In this document: one piece after another, positions 1 to 10,161 of the stretch | How the letters are laid out: every line of letters begins with the position of its first letter | How positions within the stretch are numbered: position 1 is the stretch's first letter | Source of the DNA: Shimia isoporae | Lineage (GTDB): Bacteria; Pseudomonadota; Alphaproteobacteria; Rhodobacterales; Rhodobacteraceae | Assembly: GCF_004346865.1 (NCBI RefSeq) | Contig: NZ_SMGR01000001.1 | Location: forward strand, 868,001-932,000 | Reading direction: 5' to 3' | DNA: 64,000 nucleotides | The notes under the pieces: generated by a model | Seen by the model: the letters and a program-made list of their open reading frames with translations, nothing else | Databases searched by the model: none | Told to the model about the DNA's origin: nothing | Translations under genes and position numbers: made by a program

Positions 1-1
1 C

Positions 2-979
2 ACGCTCTGTATTGTCGCCTTGACGGTAGTATTTTCATTGGGCGCAATCTCGAACACACATGCCGGTGACCCGACCCATGGATGGCTAAAGGGCACCTAT
101 CAAAGAGGCTATGAAAGCCGGTTTGAGCGGTCCGTTCCCGCAAACGACGGGGCTGTCGCGCTTTGGGCGGCTGTCAAATGGTCTCTTTTCCAGGAGATGT
201 CTACAGGGGCCGTGGCAAGCAAGGACGGGTGGTTGTTCACCGCTGAAGAGTTTTCTGAACCTGGAGAAACCCGTGACTTGCGTGAGGAATTGGCTCGAGT
301 CGGAAAGATCTTGGCAAAATATGGCATCTCTCTCGTCCCAGTGATTGTGCCAGATAAGGCGAGGATGCATGAGCACCATTTGGCCCGCGGCCGCTCCGAA
401 AAATTTGCTTCGAGATACGATCGCGCGCTTTCTTCGATCAAAGCAGCTGGACTAGTCGGAGTAGATTTACGTGATGCACTCAGCTTTCCGGACAGTTTCA
501 AACGCACCGACACACATTGGAGCCCCGAAGGCGCGCGGCGTGCAGCTTTGGAAATTGCTGCCGTGGTGTCGATTTACGACTTTCCACACACAAACGTTAC
601 AACCGTTGAAACCGGGAGCGTACTTTTTGAAGGCGACCTCATAGCATTTGTTCCAACTGGTCAGTTTCGCGCTCGTGTAGGTCCACCACGAGAATATATC
701 AAAACATTCGAGACGTCAGTGACACCTGCGGGGGACCTCTTCCAAGAGGTTACGATCCCTGTTGCATTGGTGGGCACGAGTTTTTCCGCCAAGCAAGAGT
801 TCCATTTTGAGGGTTTCCTTAAGCAAGCTCTGCAGGCTGACGTTCTAAACGCAAGCAGTGTGGGGCAAGGCCCTTTCGTCCCGATGGACACTTTTTTGGA
901 CGAAATATCAAAACTCTCCAGTCTGCCATCCGTCGTCGTCTGGGAAATTCCCGAACGTTTTCTTTCCAGTCAGAGGTAG
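2..979 (+). CDS. AlgJ/AlgX-like SGNH O-acetylation protein (5' truncated by window)
   Basis: Probable periplasmic or exported SGNH-hydrolase-like protein of the AlgX/AlgJ type, which act in O-acetylation of alginate and other exopolysaccharides. The frame is open to the left edge; a TTG at 20 is possible but a start upstream of the window is more likely. The first residues are hydrophobic and end at an Ala-rich site (SNTHAG), which suits the tail of a signal peptide. Family hallmarks are a D-x-H-W motif (DTHWSPEGA) about 160 residues in and a GTSFS block near residue 255 that matches the nucleophile block. The next gene is a paralogue 4 bp downstream. Function is inferred from motifs; the polysaccharide is unknown. 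Confidence 0.75.
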   Translation, partial: TLCIVALTVVFSLGAISNTHAGDPTHGWLKGTYQRGYESRFERSVPANDGAVALWAAVKWSLFQEMSTGAVASKDGWLFTAEEFSEPGETRDLREELARVGKILAKYGISLVPVIVPDKARMHEHHLARGRSEKFASRYDRALSSIKAAGLVGVDLRDALSFPDSFKRTDTHWSPEGARRAALEIAAVVSIYDFPHTNVTTVETGSVLFEGDLIAFVPTGQFRARVGPPREYIKTFETSVTPAGDLFQEVTIPVALVGTSFSAKQEFHFEGFLKQALQADVLNASSVGQGPFVPMDTFLDEISKLSSLPSVVVWEIPERFLSSQR

Positions 980-983
980 CCAA

Positions 984-2288
984 ATGAAGCGCTTGTTCCC
1001 CTTACTTTCCATTATTCTTGCCGCCACGACCGCACAGTCGGAACCTTACTGTGAGAGTCTGTTGCACAAAGAAACGCTGCCAAAGAAATACGCTAAGGTT
1101 GCTCCTATCTTCAGCGACGTGACCAACGGCTGGATCTTCACCAGTGACCAGTTGAAGGATCGCTATGACATGAAGGCGACATCGCAAAAACTGGTAACTG
1201 CGATCGTCGACGAGTTTACAAAACGCAACGTTCCGTTGGCAATAGTAGTGGCGCCGCCGCGCCCCATTGTTGCCGGACAAGAGCAACTCGATTCTGCCAT
1301 GGGTGGAAATTTGTATGACGTGTCCGCGGCTAGGGCGTCGTTTGATGACCTAATTGACGGATTGGAGGTTGCCGGAGCCATCGTGCCGAATTTGCTGAAC
1401 GCGGCCATGGCTGAACCGCTTGTCAGAGAAAAGTTCTACTTTCAAAGGGACACGCACTGGACAACAACAGGGGCTGCAGTCAGCGCAATTGCGCTTGCAA
1501 AAAGCGTAAACGATGTGTCTCCAGAAATGTTTCCAAACGACGGGCAGTTCAATGTGCAGGATTTGGCCGCGTCTGGATCGATCGATGAGGAGGGATCGCT
1601 GACAGAAATCGTGCTTGCAGCTTGCGAAAAGAGCCTGCCAGCCGAAACGGCACAAACATACGACCTCACCCGCAGCGGCGGACTATTGGATGAGACAACC
1701 AATGGTGCCCAAATTGCCTTGCTGGGCAGTAGTTTTTCAAACCGCGACAAGCGGGACCACTACAGATTTGCGGATGCATTGTCTCGTGCGTTTGACGCAG
1801 ACGTCGAAAATATGTCTGTCTCCGGTGGCGGGCCGATCGGTGCGATTGAAGCTTACATTTTATCTGGCGCGCTTGACCGACGCGATCATGAGTTGGTCAT
1901 TTGGGAATTGCCATACACAGAGAGTTTCAATTCACATTCGTTTTTGCGTCAGTTGCTTGGAGCGCTTCGCAAGGAAAGCGAGACTCTGAATTCGGTAGAG
2001 ATTTCAATGGAATCAGGATCGAGTTTGGTCAGATCGCTCGACGGATCACCCATTGCAGGAATTGAAATCGCCACGTCTGACCTGTCCAAGCAAAGCTTCA
2101 ACCTGGAGATCCGTTTTGACAATGGCTCGACATCCAAAGTCTATCTTGGAAGGCGCAATTCGGTACCAGTCCAATTGCGATCCAAGAGCCTTTCGAGCAA
2201 CTTATCCTTTTTCGGAGACCGAAAACCGCTCGAAATATTGGTGTCCCCTCTAAACGGAGCGGACATGGCGGACGTCGGGGTCTACTAG
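984..2288 (+). CDS. AlgJ/AlgX-like SGNH O-acetylation protein, second paralogue
   Basis: 434-residue paralogue of the preceding gene, starting at ATG 984, 4 bp after the upstream stop, so co-transcribed. A signal peptide is visible (MKRLFPLLSIILAATTAQS). Motifs match the SGNH/AlgX-like family: DTHWTTTGA around residue 155 and a GSSFS block around residue 245, followed by a roughly 100-residue C-terminal beta-rich extension that the first paralogue lacks and that might bind carbohydrate (inference). Two tandem copies suggest partners, or different acetylation steps, in polymer modification. No MBOAT acetyltransferase is in the window; it would be expected to the left. Confidence 0.75.
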   Translation: MKRLFPLLSIILAATTAQSEPYCESLLHKETLPKKYAKVAPIFSDVTNGWIFTSDQLKDRYDMKATSQKLVTAIVDEFTKRNVPLAIVVAPPRPIVAGQEQLDSAMGGNLYDVSAARASFDDLIDGLEVAGAIVPNLLNAAMAEPLVREKFYFQRDTHWTTTGAAVSAIALAKSVNDVSPEMFPNDGQFNVQDLAASGSIDEEGSLTEIVLAACEKSLPAETAQTYDLTRSGGLLDETTNGAQIALLGSSFSNRDKRDHYRFADALSRAFDADVENMSVSGGGPIGAIEAYILSGALDRRDHELVIWELPYTESFNSHSFLRQLLGALRKESETLNSVEISMESGSSLVRSLDGSPIAGIEIATSDLSKQSFNLEIRFDNGSTSKVYLGRRNSVPVQLRSKSLSSNLSFFGDRKPLEILVSPLNGADMADVGVY

Positions 2289-2345
2289 ACGAAAACAAGC
2301 GAGAGAAACTTGCGCCTAGGTCTTGTTGTGCTGATCTAGAGAAAG

Positions 2346-2420
2346 TGGCTGGGGTGGTAGGATTCGAACCTACGGTACGCGGTACCAAAAACCGTTGCCT
2401 TACCACTTGGCTACACCCCA
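2346..2420 (-). tRNA. tRNA-Gln (anticodon TTG)
   Basis: 75-nt tRNA on the minus strand with 3' CCA encoded. The acceptor stem TGGGGTG pairs with CACCCCA, the T-loop GGTTCGAATCC is canonical, and the anticodon loop reads TTTTTGGTA with TTG in the anticodon position. It lies alone between convergent or unrelated genes. The remaining noncoding bases on both sides (2289-2345 and 2421-2620) show no further feature I can support. Confidence 0.97.
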
Positions 2421-2620
2421 ACGGTGAGCGGCTAATTACTGTGGCTTGCTTTCGGGCGCAAGACCTGAATCGAGATTTGTTGTGGAAATTTTCGCTTTTC
2501 TCTTCAGCCTTTCTTTATCCCTTCGACCAATTGGACCCAGCGTCATTTTAGGCGCAGACCAATGGACAAGTGCTGACAACGCACGGCAAGGTCTTTTCAG
2601 ATAATTTGAGGAGAGAGACG

Positions 2621-3850
2621 ATGTTTCTAGGCATCCGTCCGGAGATGGAAAACCTGCTCGAGCAGGTTAGAGACATGATCCAGAACGAGGTCATGCCTCT
2701 GGAAGAAGAGTACCACAAAGAAGTTGCGACCGGGGATCGCTGGCAGTTTACAGAGCGCCAGACCGAAATTCTTGAGGGCTTGAAAGCCAAAGCAAAGGAG
2801 CGCGGGCTCTGGAACTTCTGGCTCACGGACAGCGAACGTGGTTTCGGTTTGACGACGGTGGAATACGCGTTTTTTGCCGAGGAAATGGGCAAAACCCCAC
2901 TGGGCGCAGAGGTGTTCAACTGCTCGGCCCCCGATACCGGTAACATGGAAGTGTTCGAGCGGTACGGCACCGAGGATATGAAAGAGAAGTGGCTGGCCCC
3001 CTTGCTCGAAGGCAATATCCGCTCAGCCTATCTGATGACCGAGCCGGATGTGGCTTCGTCGGACGCGACCAACATCTCTATGGAATGCGTGCGAGACGGA
3101 GACGAATACGTGCTAAATGGCGAAAAGTATTGGTCTTCCGGCGCAGGCGATCCTCGCTGCAAAGTCTATATCGTCATGGTCAAAACTGGCGGGGATGACC
3201 TGCCTGTTCATAAGCGTCAATCGATGATTGTTGTGCCCGCAGACGCGGAAGGAATTGAAGTTCTGCGTCCGATGTTGGTCTATGGCCAAGACGATGCGCC
3301 ACACGGCCACATGCACATTCGTTTTACCAATGTTCGGGTGCCAGCCGACAGTATTCTGCTGGGTGAAGGACGTGGCTTCGAAATTGCACAGGGACGGCTT
3401 GGGCCGGGTCGTATCCATCACTGTATGAGGGCAATCGGGCAAGCGGAAACAGCGTTGGCGCAGATGATCCGCCGGTCGCTGGATCGCGAGGCATTTGGTA
3501 AGCAGTTGGCGCACTTGGGGGCTAACTATGACATCATCGCAGAGTGTCGGATGGAGATCGAGCAGGCGCGATTGCTGTGTCTGAAAGCGGCCTGGATGAT
3601 GGATCAGGGTGACCCGCGGGCGGCAGCGCCTTGGATCAGTAAAATCAAGGTGGTAGCCCCTAATGTAGCTCTCAAAGTGATCGATGAGGCTGTGCAGATG
3701 CACGGTGGTACGGGTGTCAGTCAGGATACACCGCTTGCCGCTGCCTGGACGGGAGTACGGACCCTTCGACTGGCGGATGGGCCGGACGCGGTGCATAGGC
3801 GCCAAGTGGCTCGTACTGAGCTGCGTAAATATACCCAGCAGAAGGTGTAA
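2621..3850 (+). CDS. acyl-CoA dehydrogenase family protein
   Basis: 409-residue FAD-dependent acyl-CoA dehydrogenase, of the subgroup resembling ACAD10/11-type enzymes; it should oxidise an acyl-CoA to the 2-enoyl-CoA and pass electrons to ETF. The start at ATG 2621 is favoured over upstream in-frame codons because GAGGAGAG lies just before it. Visible hallmarks are the mid-domain flavin/substrate region ([16 protein letters not shown], then [11 protein letters not shown]) and the C-terminal helical domain with [15 protein letters not shown]. Chain-length specificity cannot be read from sequence. Transcription should end at the 3905-3927 terminator. Confidence 0.93.
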   Translation: MFLGIRPEMENLLEQVRDMIQNEVMPLEEEYHKEVATGDRWQFTERQTEILEGLKAKAKERGLWNFWLTDSERGFGLTTVEYAFFAEEMGKTPLGAEVFNCSAPDTGNMEVFERYGTEDMKEKWLAPLLEGNIRSAYLMTEPDVASSDATNISMECVRDGDEYVLNGEKYWSSGAGDPRCKVYIVMVKTGGDDLPVHKRQSMIVVPADAEGIEVLRPMLVYGQDDAPHGHMHIRFTNVRVPADSILLGEGRGFEIAQGRLGPGRIHHCMRAIGQAETALAQMIRRSLDREAFGKQLAHLGANYDIIAECRMEIEQARLLCLKAAWMMDQGDPRAAAPWISKIKVVAPNVALKVIDEAVQMHGGTGVSQDTPLAAAWTGVRTLRLADGPDAVHRRQVARTELRKYTQQKV

Positions 3851-3858
3851 AATCTGGT

Positions 3859-3900
3859 CTGCAAAACGTCTGCAAAACGTCGGTATTACGTCGGTGTTGG
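3859..3900. repeat. 11-bp phased tandem repeat between stop codon and terminator (copy A)
   Basis: Four back-to-back 11-bp units: CTGCAAAACGT (3859-3869), CTGCAAAACGT (3870-3880), CGGTATTACGT (3881-3891) and the partial CGGTGTTGG (3892-3900). The array starts 9 bp after the acyl-CoA dehydrogenase stop and ends directly at the terminator. A related array occurs at 37558-37588 in the same kind of position. An 11-bp period is close to one helical turn, so a protein could bind one face. Function unknown. Confidence 0.75.
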
Positions 3901-3904
3901 AAAA

Positions 3905-3927
3905 GGGGCCCAGATGGGCCCCTTTTT
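3905..3927 (+). terminator. intrinsic terminator, probably bidirectional
   Basis: Perfect 7-bp stem GGGGCCC / GGGCCCC with loop AGAT, followed by TTTTT on the plus strand and preceded by AAAA, so it can also serve the convergent minus-strand Hsp70-like gene that ends at 3945. Confidence 0.9.
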
Positions 3928-3944
3928 CCCTTTTGATCCTAAGG

Positions 3945-5183
3945 TCAGGTGAAATCTGTCGCCCGAGCCAGCCCGTCCGTGACCGCGGTGAAAACTTCCG
4001 AAAAACTGTGATCAGCCTCCGGTGTGACGGATTTAACCGCATCGGAAACCACGTGGAGCATACTTGAGCCGCCCACGTAAATTACGCGGTCAATCTGGCC
4101 GGTGCTCAGGTTTGCCATTTTCAAGGTGTCTTGAACCCCTTGGCGCAGGTCCTCGCCAAACGGGGCAAGAATTTCCGTAAGTGTTGCTGTTGGCAGGGGG
4201 ACAGACAGTCCGCTTTCAACAGGTGTGAGGTCGATCCGAGGATCGTTGAGCAAGTCGTTGGCGGCAATCTTGCCGCGTTCTGTAGCGAAGGCTATGTCAT
4301 GCCCCAATTCGTCACGCAGGACGTCTGCAAGGCGGCCGAGTTTCTCCGGTTCAACCGCCTGTTTTTCCATGTCGGCCACCTTGCGCCGGATTTGCGCCGT
4401 GTACAGGAAAGGGATTTTCTCCCAAGTGGCGAGGTCATTGAAGATAGCATTCGGTGCCGGGAACCGCCCCGGACCGAACTGATCGCGCAGAAGCGAGCCT
4501 TTTCCAAGATATGGCATGACTTCGGAAAAACTCAGGGCACGGTCAAAGTCAGTGCCACCGATGCGCACGCCGTGATTGGCGAGAATATCGACCGATCCGC
4601 TAGATGTCCGGAACAGAGAAAAATCCGAGGTGCCGCCTCCAATATCGACGATCAACCCGAGCCCATCGGATTCGACCAGGGCTCCGTCGGCAATTGCTGC
4701 TGCCTCGGGTTCTGGAACGAAGGTGACTTCGGAAAAACCGGCGGCAAGATAGCAGGTACGCAAATCGTCTTCGGCTTGTTGTTCGCGTGGGTCACCTGTG
4801 CCGTGAAAAACAACCGGGCGTCCGGCAACAGCGCGGTCGAATGTCAGGCCGGTTTGGCGCTCTGCCTGTGTTTTGATGTGTTTGAGGAAGCGGGCAATGA
4901 TCTCAACAAACGTCACGCGTGAGTTCAATATCTGGCGCTTCTCGTGCATGAGCGTAGTGCCGAGCACCCGCTTGAGCGCTCGCATGAAACGGCCTTCGAA
5001 ACCTTCCAGCAGTGCCTGGTTTGCAGGTTCACCCAAAAGCGTTTGACGAGTGTCGAAATCAAAAAAGAACGTGGTAGGCAGTGTCGGCGCGCCGTCGAAA
5101 GTGATCAGGCGTGGCTGTCCGTCCTGCATGAAGCCGGCGGCTGAGTTGGACGTTCCAAAGTCAATACCAAGGGAGCGGGTCAT
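3945..5183 (-). CDS. Hsp70-family ATPase, YegD-like
   Basis: 412-residue Hsp70/actin-fold ATPase. Phosphate-1 motif GIDFGTSNSA is at the N-terminus, phosphate-2 DIGGGTSDFSLF near residue 175, and the adenosine motif VIYVGGSSML near residue 375. The protein ends soon after the nucleotide-binding domain, so it lacks the peptide-binding and lid domains of DnaK, as in YegD. Start ATG 5183 has GGAGG at a good distance. It is monocistronic. Clients and co-chaperones are unknown. Confidence 0.88.
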   Translation of the reverse strand: MTRSLGIDFGTSNSAAGFMQDGQPRLITFDGAPTLPTTFFFDFDTRQTLLGEPANQALLEGFEGRFMRALKRVLGTTLMHEKRQILNSRVTFVEIIARFLKHIKTQAERQTGLTFDRAVAGRPVVFHGTGDPREQQAEDDLRTCYLAAGFSEVTFVPEPEAAAIADGALVESDGLGLIVDIGGGTSDFSLFRTSSGSVDILANHGVRIGGTDFDRALSFSEVMPYLGKGSLLRDQFGPGRFPAPNAIFNDLATWEKIPFLYTAQIRRKVADMEKQAVEPEKLGRLADVLRDELGHDIAFATERGKIAANDLLNDPRIDLTPVESGLSVPLPTATLTEILAPFGEDLRQGVQDTLKMANLSTGQIDRVIYVGGSSMLHVVSDAVKSVTPEADHSFSEVFTAVTDGLARATDFT

Positions 5184-5436
5184 GTCTGGGCCTCCGAATT
5201 CCGGTCAGCGAAGGCGCGGTCTTTAAAGAAGAGGCCGGTGAGCGTCAATGGGGCGCAAAGAAGTGTTCGTCAAAGCGACGCGGGGCTTTTGCTACTGAAG
5301 AGTTTTCTCACATAGATTGCGACTTCAATCCGGAGGCCGAGGAAGCCTTGTCCAATCCTCTCGCATCGTTCCCTGTCGAGCAAAATCAAGACCGCGCATC
5401 GCTGTACTGCTTACGGTTTGGATGTGTATCCGGAAA
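5184..5436. other. intergenic region between YegD-like gene and carB
   Basis: Roughly 300 noncoding bases separate the Hsp70-like gene start from the carB stop (5184-5487). The right part holds the carB terminator. The left part should contain the promoter of the Hsp70-like gene, but I see no convincing -35/-10 pair, no small ORF with a ribosome-binding site, and no repeat. Confidence 0.5.
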
Positions 5437-5440
5437 CGAA

Positions 5441-5462
5441 AAAGGCGGCCCGTGGGCCGCCT
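5441..5462 (-). terminator. carB terminator
   Basis: On the minus strand AAGGCGGCCC / GGGCCGCCTT form a stem with a two-base loop (AC), followed by a T-rich tract (TTTTCG). It lies 25 bp past the carB stop codon. Confidence 0.88.
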
Positions 5463-5487
5463 TATCTCTTCTTGTGTAATCCGGCGA

Positions 5488-8400
5488 TCAACCTTGGAGG
5501 CTGCGCACGTCCAAATCCTCTTCGCGACGGGCCTGCATGGCTTGCGCGGCGGCGTGGCTCGCAGCGGCCGTGGTGTAGTAAGGGATCTTGTCATAGAGCG
5601 CGACGGCGCGGATTTCGCGACTGTCTTCAACCGCTTGTGTATCTTCGGTGGTGTTCATCACCAGAGAAATCTCGCCATCCTTGAGCATGTCGACGACGTT
5701 GGGGCGCCCTTCATAGACCTTGTTGACCACTTCGCAGGCGATTTCCTGACCTTCGAGGAAGGCGGCGGTACCGCGTGTGGCAACGATGCCGAAACCAAGA
5801 TCGACGAGTGTTTTGGCGGTTTCCACAAGTTGTGGCGTCTTGTCGTCGTCCTTGATGGAGAAAAAGACTTTGCCGGAGTCGGGCAGGTGCATACCTGCGC
5901 CCATTTGTGCCTTGAGGAAGGCGCGCGCAAAGCTGCGGTCCCAGCCCATGACTTCACCGGTTGAACGCATTTCCGGCCCAAGGATGGTGTCCACACCCGG
6001 GAACCGGGCGAAGGGCAGAACGGCTTCTTTTACGGAGAACCAAGGCATGTCCGGATCCGCCAGCGTCATCTGGTCGGCGATCGGCTGATCTTTGGTAGCG
6101 TCTTCTTCCTTGTAGGGCGGGCGCTGCGGGAAGTTCGACAGCGGTTCGCCGGCCATGATGCGTGCCGCGATGGAGGCAATCGCGCTATCGGTGGACTTTG
6201 CTACAAAAGGCACGGTCCGCGATGCGCGCGGGTTGACTTCGATCAGGTAGATTTCGCCGTTTTTGACCGCGAATTGCACGTTCATAAGGCCAACCACATT
6301 CAGCGCGATGGCCAGCGCGTGTGTCTGGCGTTTGATTTCCTCGATCGTGCCCTTGTCCAGCGAGTATGGAGGTAATGAGCAAGCAGAGTCACCGGAGTGC
6401 ACACCGGCCTCTTCGATGTGTTGCATGATGCCTGAAATATGCACGTCGTTGCCGTCACACAGCGCATCGACGTCAAGTTCGACCGCGCCAGCCAGGTAGC
6501 TGTCCAGCAGTACCGGGCTATCACCGGAAACGACGACGGCTTCGGCGATGTAGCGTTCCAGTTGTGCCATATCGCGCACAATTTCCATCGCGCGACCACC
6601 CAGAACGTAGGAAGGACGGATCACCAATGGGAAGCCGATGTCGCCTGCAATGGACAGCGCTTCGGCGTCGGTGGAGGCGATGCCGTTTTTCGGTTGCTTA
6701 AGACCGAGTTCGTTGACCAGCGCCTGGAAGCGCTCGCGGTCTTCGGCAAGGTCAATCGCGTCCGGTGTGGTGCCGAGGATCGGGATGCCTTCGTCATGCA
6801 GGGCATTGGCGAGCTTCAGCGGCGTTTGGCCTCCAAACTGGACAATTACGCCATGCAGTGTGCCGTTTTCCTGCTCTACACGCAGGATTTCCATAACGTG
6901 CTCAAAGGTGAGCGGCTCGAAATACAGGCGGTCCGAGGTGTCATAGTCGGTGGACACGGTCTCGGGGTTGCAGTTGATCATAATGGTTTCATAGCCCTGC
7001 TCCGTAAGGGCGTAGCAGGCATGACAGCAGCAGTAGTCGAATTCGATGCCCTGACCGATCCGGTTGGGGCCGCCGCCAAGGATCACCACTTTTTTGCGGT
7101 CGCTTGGACGGGCCTCACATTCCACTTCGCCCATCATTGGAGCTTCGTAGGTGGAGTACATATAAGGAGTCTGCGCTTCGAACTCGGCCGCGCAGGTGTC
7201 GATACGCTTGAACACTGCGGTTACGCCGAGATTCATACGCGCTCGACGCACGTTGTCCTCGTCGCGGCCGGAAAGCTTGGCCAGACGTGCATCCGTGAAG
7301 CCGAGCATCTTGAGGCGGCGGAGGCCTTCTTCGGTGACAGGCAAACCATTGGAGATGACATCGGCCTCGGCGTCCACGATTTCCCGGATGCGGTCGAGGA
7401 ACCACGGATCAAACATGGTAACCGCGTTGATTTCGTCATTGGATAGGCCGTGGCGCATGGCCTGTGCGATGGTCCTGAGGCGGTCCGGTGTCGCGACACT
7501 GATCGCTTTGATGATCGCGGCTTTGCCTGACGGGGTGTCATCCGCCCCTTCGATTTCGATCTCGTCAAAACCGGTCAGGCCGCTTTCCATCGACGCGAGA
7601 GCTTTTTGCATGGATTCGTGGATGGTCCGGCCGATGGACATGGCCTCACCGACGGATTTCATCGCTGTGGTCAGGTTCGGTTCGGACCCCGGGAACTTCT
7701 CGAAAGCGAATTTCGGGATTTTGGTGACCACATAGTCAATGGTCGGCTCAAACGAGGCGGGGGTGACTTTGGTGATGTCATTGTCCAGCTCGTCCAGGGT
7801 GAAGCCAACAGCCAGTTTGGCCGCGATCTTGGCAATCGGGAAACCGGTCGCTTTGGAGGCAAGCGCGGAGGAACGCGACACACGCGGGTTCATTTCGATC
7901 ACAACCATCCGGCCGTCGGCGGGGTTCACCGCCCACTGCACGTTGGAGCCCCCGGTTTCCACGCCAATCTCGCGCAGGACCGCGATCGAGTGGTTGCGCA
8001 TGATCTGGTATTCTTTGTCGGTCAGCGTCAGGGCAGGGGCCACTGTGATGGAGTCGCCGGTGTGCACACCCATTGGATCGACGTTTTCGATGGAACAGAC
8101 GATGATGGCATTGTCGGCTTTGTCGCGCACAACTTCCATCTCGTATTCCTTCCAGCCAAGCAGGCTTTCGTCGACGAGGATCTGGTTGACCGGAGAGGCG
8201 TCCATGCCCGTGCGGCAAATGTGGATGTAGTCTTCGCGGTTATAGGCCACACCGCCGCCTGTTCCGCCCATGGTAAAGGCGGGGCGGATGATTGCGGGCA
8301 GGCCGACGTGATCAAGAACCTGAAGCGCTTCGTTCACGCCAGCGTCCAGATCGGTGCTGCCGTCTTCGCGCTTCGGCGCGGTGACGATTTCAGCCTTGGG

Positions 8401-8829
8401 GTTTTCGATGCCAAGCCGGTCCATGGCTTCGCGGAACAGTTTGCGGTCTTCGGCCATTTCGATGGCGTTTCTGTCCGCGCCAATCATCTCAACGCCGAAT
8501 TTTTCCAGTACACCCATTTCCTCGACCGCGAGGGCGGTGTTGAGGCCGGTCTGGCCGCCCATGGTCGGGAGCAGCGCGTCGGGGCGCTCTTTTTCGATGA
8601 TCTTGGCGACAACTTCGGGTGTGATCGGCTCGATATAGGTCGCGTCCGCCATGTTCGGGTCGGTCATGATTGTTGCCGGATTCGAGTTCACCAGGATGAC
8701 GCGATATCCCTCTTCTCGGAGCGCTTTACACGCTTGGGCACCGGAGTAGTCAAACTCGCAGGCCTGGCCAATCACAATGGGGCCGGCCCCGATGATCATG
8801 ATCGAGGAGATATCTGTTCTTTTGGGCAT
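5488..8829 (-). CDS. carB: carbamoyl-phosphate synthase large subunit
   Basis: 1113-residue CarB, the ammonia- and ATP-using subunit that makes carbamoyl phosphate for arginine and pyrimidine synthesis together with CarA (not in this window). Two homologous ATP-grasp halves are clear: the first starts with [20 protein letters not shown], the second with [31 protein letters not shown] and [13 protein letters not shown] mark the paired nucleotide regions, and the C-terminal MGS-like allosteric domain occupies about the last 130 residues. It is slightly longer than the E. coli enzyme. Start ATG 8829 follows CCGAGGTCC. Confidence 0.98.
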   Translation of the reverse strand: MPKRTDISSIMIIGAGPIVIGQACEFDYSGAQACKALREEGYRVILVNSNPATIMTDPNMADATYIEPITPEVVAKIIEKERPDALLPTMGGQTGLNTALAVEEMGVLEKFGVEMIGADRNAIEMAEDRKLFREAMDRLGIENPKAEIVTAPKREDGSTDLDAGVNEALQVLDHVGLPAIIRPAFTMGGTGGGVAYNREDYIHICRTGMDASPVNQILVDESLLGWKEYEMEVVRDKADNAIIVCSIENVDPMGVHTGDSITVAPALTLTDKEYQIMRNHSIAVLREIGVETGGSNVQWAVNPADGRMVVIEMNPRVSRSSALASKATGFPIAKIAAKLAVGFTLDELDNDITKVTPASFEPTIDYVVTKIPKFAFEKFPGSEPNLTTAMKSVGEAMSIGRTIHESMQKALASMESGLTGFDEIEIEGADDTPSGKAAIIKAISVATPDRLRTIAQAMRHGLSNDEINAVTMFDPWFLDRIREIVDAEADVISNGLPVTEEGLRRLKMLGFTDARLAKLSGRDEDNVRRARMNLGVTAVFKRIDTCAAEFEAQTPYMYSTYEAPMMGEVECEARPSDRKKVVILGGGPNRIGQGIEFDYCCCHACYALTEQGYETIMINCNPETVSTDYDTSDRLYFEPLTFEHVMEILRVEQENGTLHGVIVQFGGQTPLKLANALHDEGIPILGTTPDAIDLAEDRERFQALVNELGLKQPKNGIASTDAEALSIAGDIGFPLVIRPSYVLGGRAMEIVRDMAQLERYIAEAVVVSGDSPVLLDSYLAGAVELDVDALCDGNDVHISGIMQHIEEAGVHSGDSACSLPPYSLDKGTIEEIKRQTHALAIALNVVGLMNVQFAVKNGEIYLIEVNPRASRTVPFVAKSTDSAIASIAARIMAGEPLSNFPQRPPYKEEDATKDQPIADQMTLADPDMPWFSVKEAVLPFARFPGVDTILGPEMRSTGEVMGWDRSFARAFLKAQMGAGMHLPDSGKVFFSIKDDDKTPQLVETAKTLVDLGFGIVATRGTAAFLEGQEIACEVVNKVYEGRPNVVDMLKDGEISLVMNTTEDTQAVEDSREIRAVALYDKIPYYTTAAASHAAAQAMQARREEDLDVRSLQG

Positions 8830-9036
8830 GGTGGACCTCGGGCTGGTGGGCGACGGGCAGGAGTCGCCAAATGCGCAAATTGTCGTGGGTTATACGTATC
8901 ATTAAGAAAGGCGCAAGGGGGTTCGGCAAGAGAGCCGGATTTTGACGGTTTTCGCCGTTTTTGCGCGATTGTAAATGTGAGGTGCGCTTTAGGTAGGAGG
9001 TCTTTATAGGGGCGGCACCTGAAGTGGGAGCAATGC

Positions 9037-10161
9037 GTGCAGATTCGGTTTGACCAAGGTCCGGAAGGCGCCGCGACGGAATTCGCGCGGCCTGAACGCA
9101 TAATCCGTGCAGACCAAGCCGCTGAAGTACCCGGTGCACTGGCGGCGCTGGATCAGGCACGCGATGAGGGGCGATGGGTCGCCGGTTTCTGTTCTTATGA
9201 ACTCGGGTATACGCTTGAACCGCGTCTTTCGGCGCACCTGCCAGATGCGCGGCGATTGCCGTTGCTGTGTTTTGGCGTGTTCGATGCGCCGCGGCCGGCC
9301 ATAGTTATGCCTGAGGCAAGCCTTGAGGGATTGTCGTGGCAGGCCGGATGGGACGCTGCGGCTTATGACAGCGCTTTTCAGGATGTGCATGCCTACATAG
9401 GCGCCGGCGATATCTATCAGGCCAATCTGACGTTCCCGTTGGTGGCCGAGTACAGTGGTCAAGTGCGCGCCCTTTATGCAAGGCTAGTTGCGCAACAGGC
9501 AGTCGGCCACGGTGTGTTTTTGGAAGCGGACGGACTTCCAGCCATTTTGTCGCGATCGCCTGAGCTCTTCTTTCGAACCGACGCGGCAGGGCGCATCGAA
9601 ACGCGTCCCATGAAAGGTACCCAGCCTCGCAGCAACGATCCGGTTGAAGACATCCGTGCCAAAGCATGGCTGGCAACAGACGAAAAGAACCGTGCCGAGA
9701 ACTTGATGATCGTGGACTTGCTGCGCAATGACATCAGCCGCGTGGCCAAGGCCGGCACGGTGCATGTGCCGCAGTTGTTCGAAGTTGAAAGCTACGCGAC
9801 GGTCCATCAGATGGTATCGACTGTGGCTGCCGAATTGCAGGATGGCGTTGGGTTGGCCGGCATTCTGAGGGCTTTGTTTCCATGCGGATCAATCACAGGG
9901 GCGCCAAAACTCCGTGCAATGGAGATTATTCACGATCTGGAGCAGACACCGCGCGAGATTTACTGCGGGACAATCGGTTGGGCTGCACCGGATGGGCGTT
10001 CCGAATTTAACGTGGCGATCCGAACACTGATGATTGAGGATGGTCTGGCAGTATTGAATGTCGGTGGTGGTATTGTGTGGGACAGCACTGCGGGAGCCGA
10101 ATACGAGGAGGCGCTGTGGAAAGCCCGTTTTGCGAAGCTCAGAGAGATGGCACCCGCCTGA
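9037..10161 (+). CDS. pabB: aminodeoxychorismate synthase component I
   Basis: 374-residue chorismate-binding enzyme that aminates chorismate to 4-amino-4-deoxychorismate for folate synthesis. The C-terminal catalytic domain is clear: ETRPMKGTQPR, ENLMIVDLLRNDISR, FPCGSITGAPK, and the closing NVAIRTL and GGGIVWDS. The GTG start at 9037 is supported by AGTGGGAG six bases upstream; the nearby ATG at 9033 is in another frame. It overlaps the next gene by 46 bp. No glutamine amidotransferase (PabA) gene is adjacent. Confidence 0.95.
   Translation: MQIRFDQGPEGAATEFARPERIIRADQAAEVPGALAALDQARDEGRWVAGFCSYELGYTLEPRLSAHLPDARRLPLLCFGVFDAPRPAIVMPEASLEGLSWQAGWDAAAYDSAFQDVHAYIGAGDIYQANLTFPLVAEYSGQVRALYARLVAQQAVGHGVFLEADGLPAILSRSPELFFRTDAAGRIETRPMKGTQPRSNDPVEDIRAKAWLATDEKNRAENLMIVDLLRNDISRVAKAGTVHVPQLFEVESYATVHQMVSTVAAELQDGVGLAGILRALFPCGSITGAPKLRAMEIIHDLEQTPREIYCGTIGWAAPDGRSEFNVAIRTLMIEDGLAVLNVGGGIVWDSTAGAEYEEALWKARFAKLREMAPA

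Noticed and set aside
6439..7446. 335-residue open frame antisense to carB
   Set aside because: Mirror frame of a certain gene; composition follows carB codon bias and there is no ribosome-binding site or recognisable family.
8849..8868. GGCGAC / GTCGCC inverted repeat in the carB leader
   Set aside because: Short stem with an 8-base loop and no sign of alternative pairing or T-run, so no attenuator is called.
7606..9009. 467-residue open frame antisense to carB
   Set aside because: Low-complexity His/Gly/Val-rich translation typical of an antisense shadow of GC-biased coding DNA.
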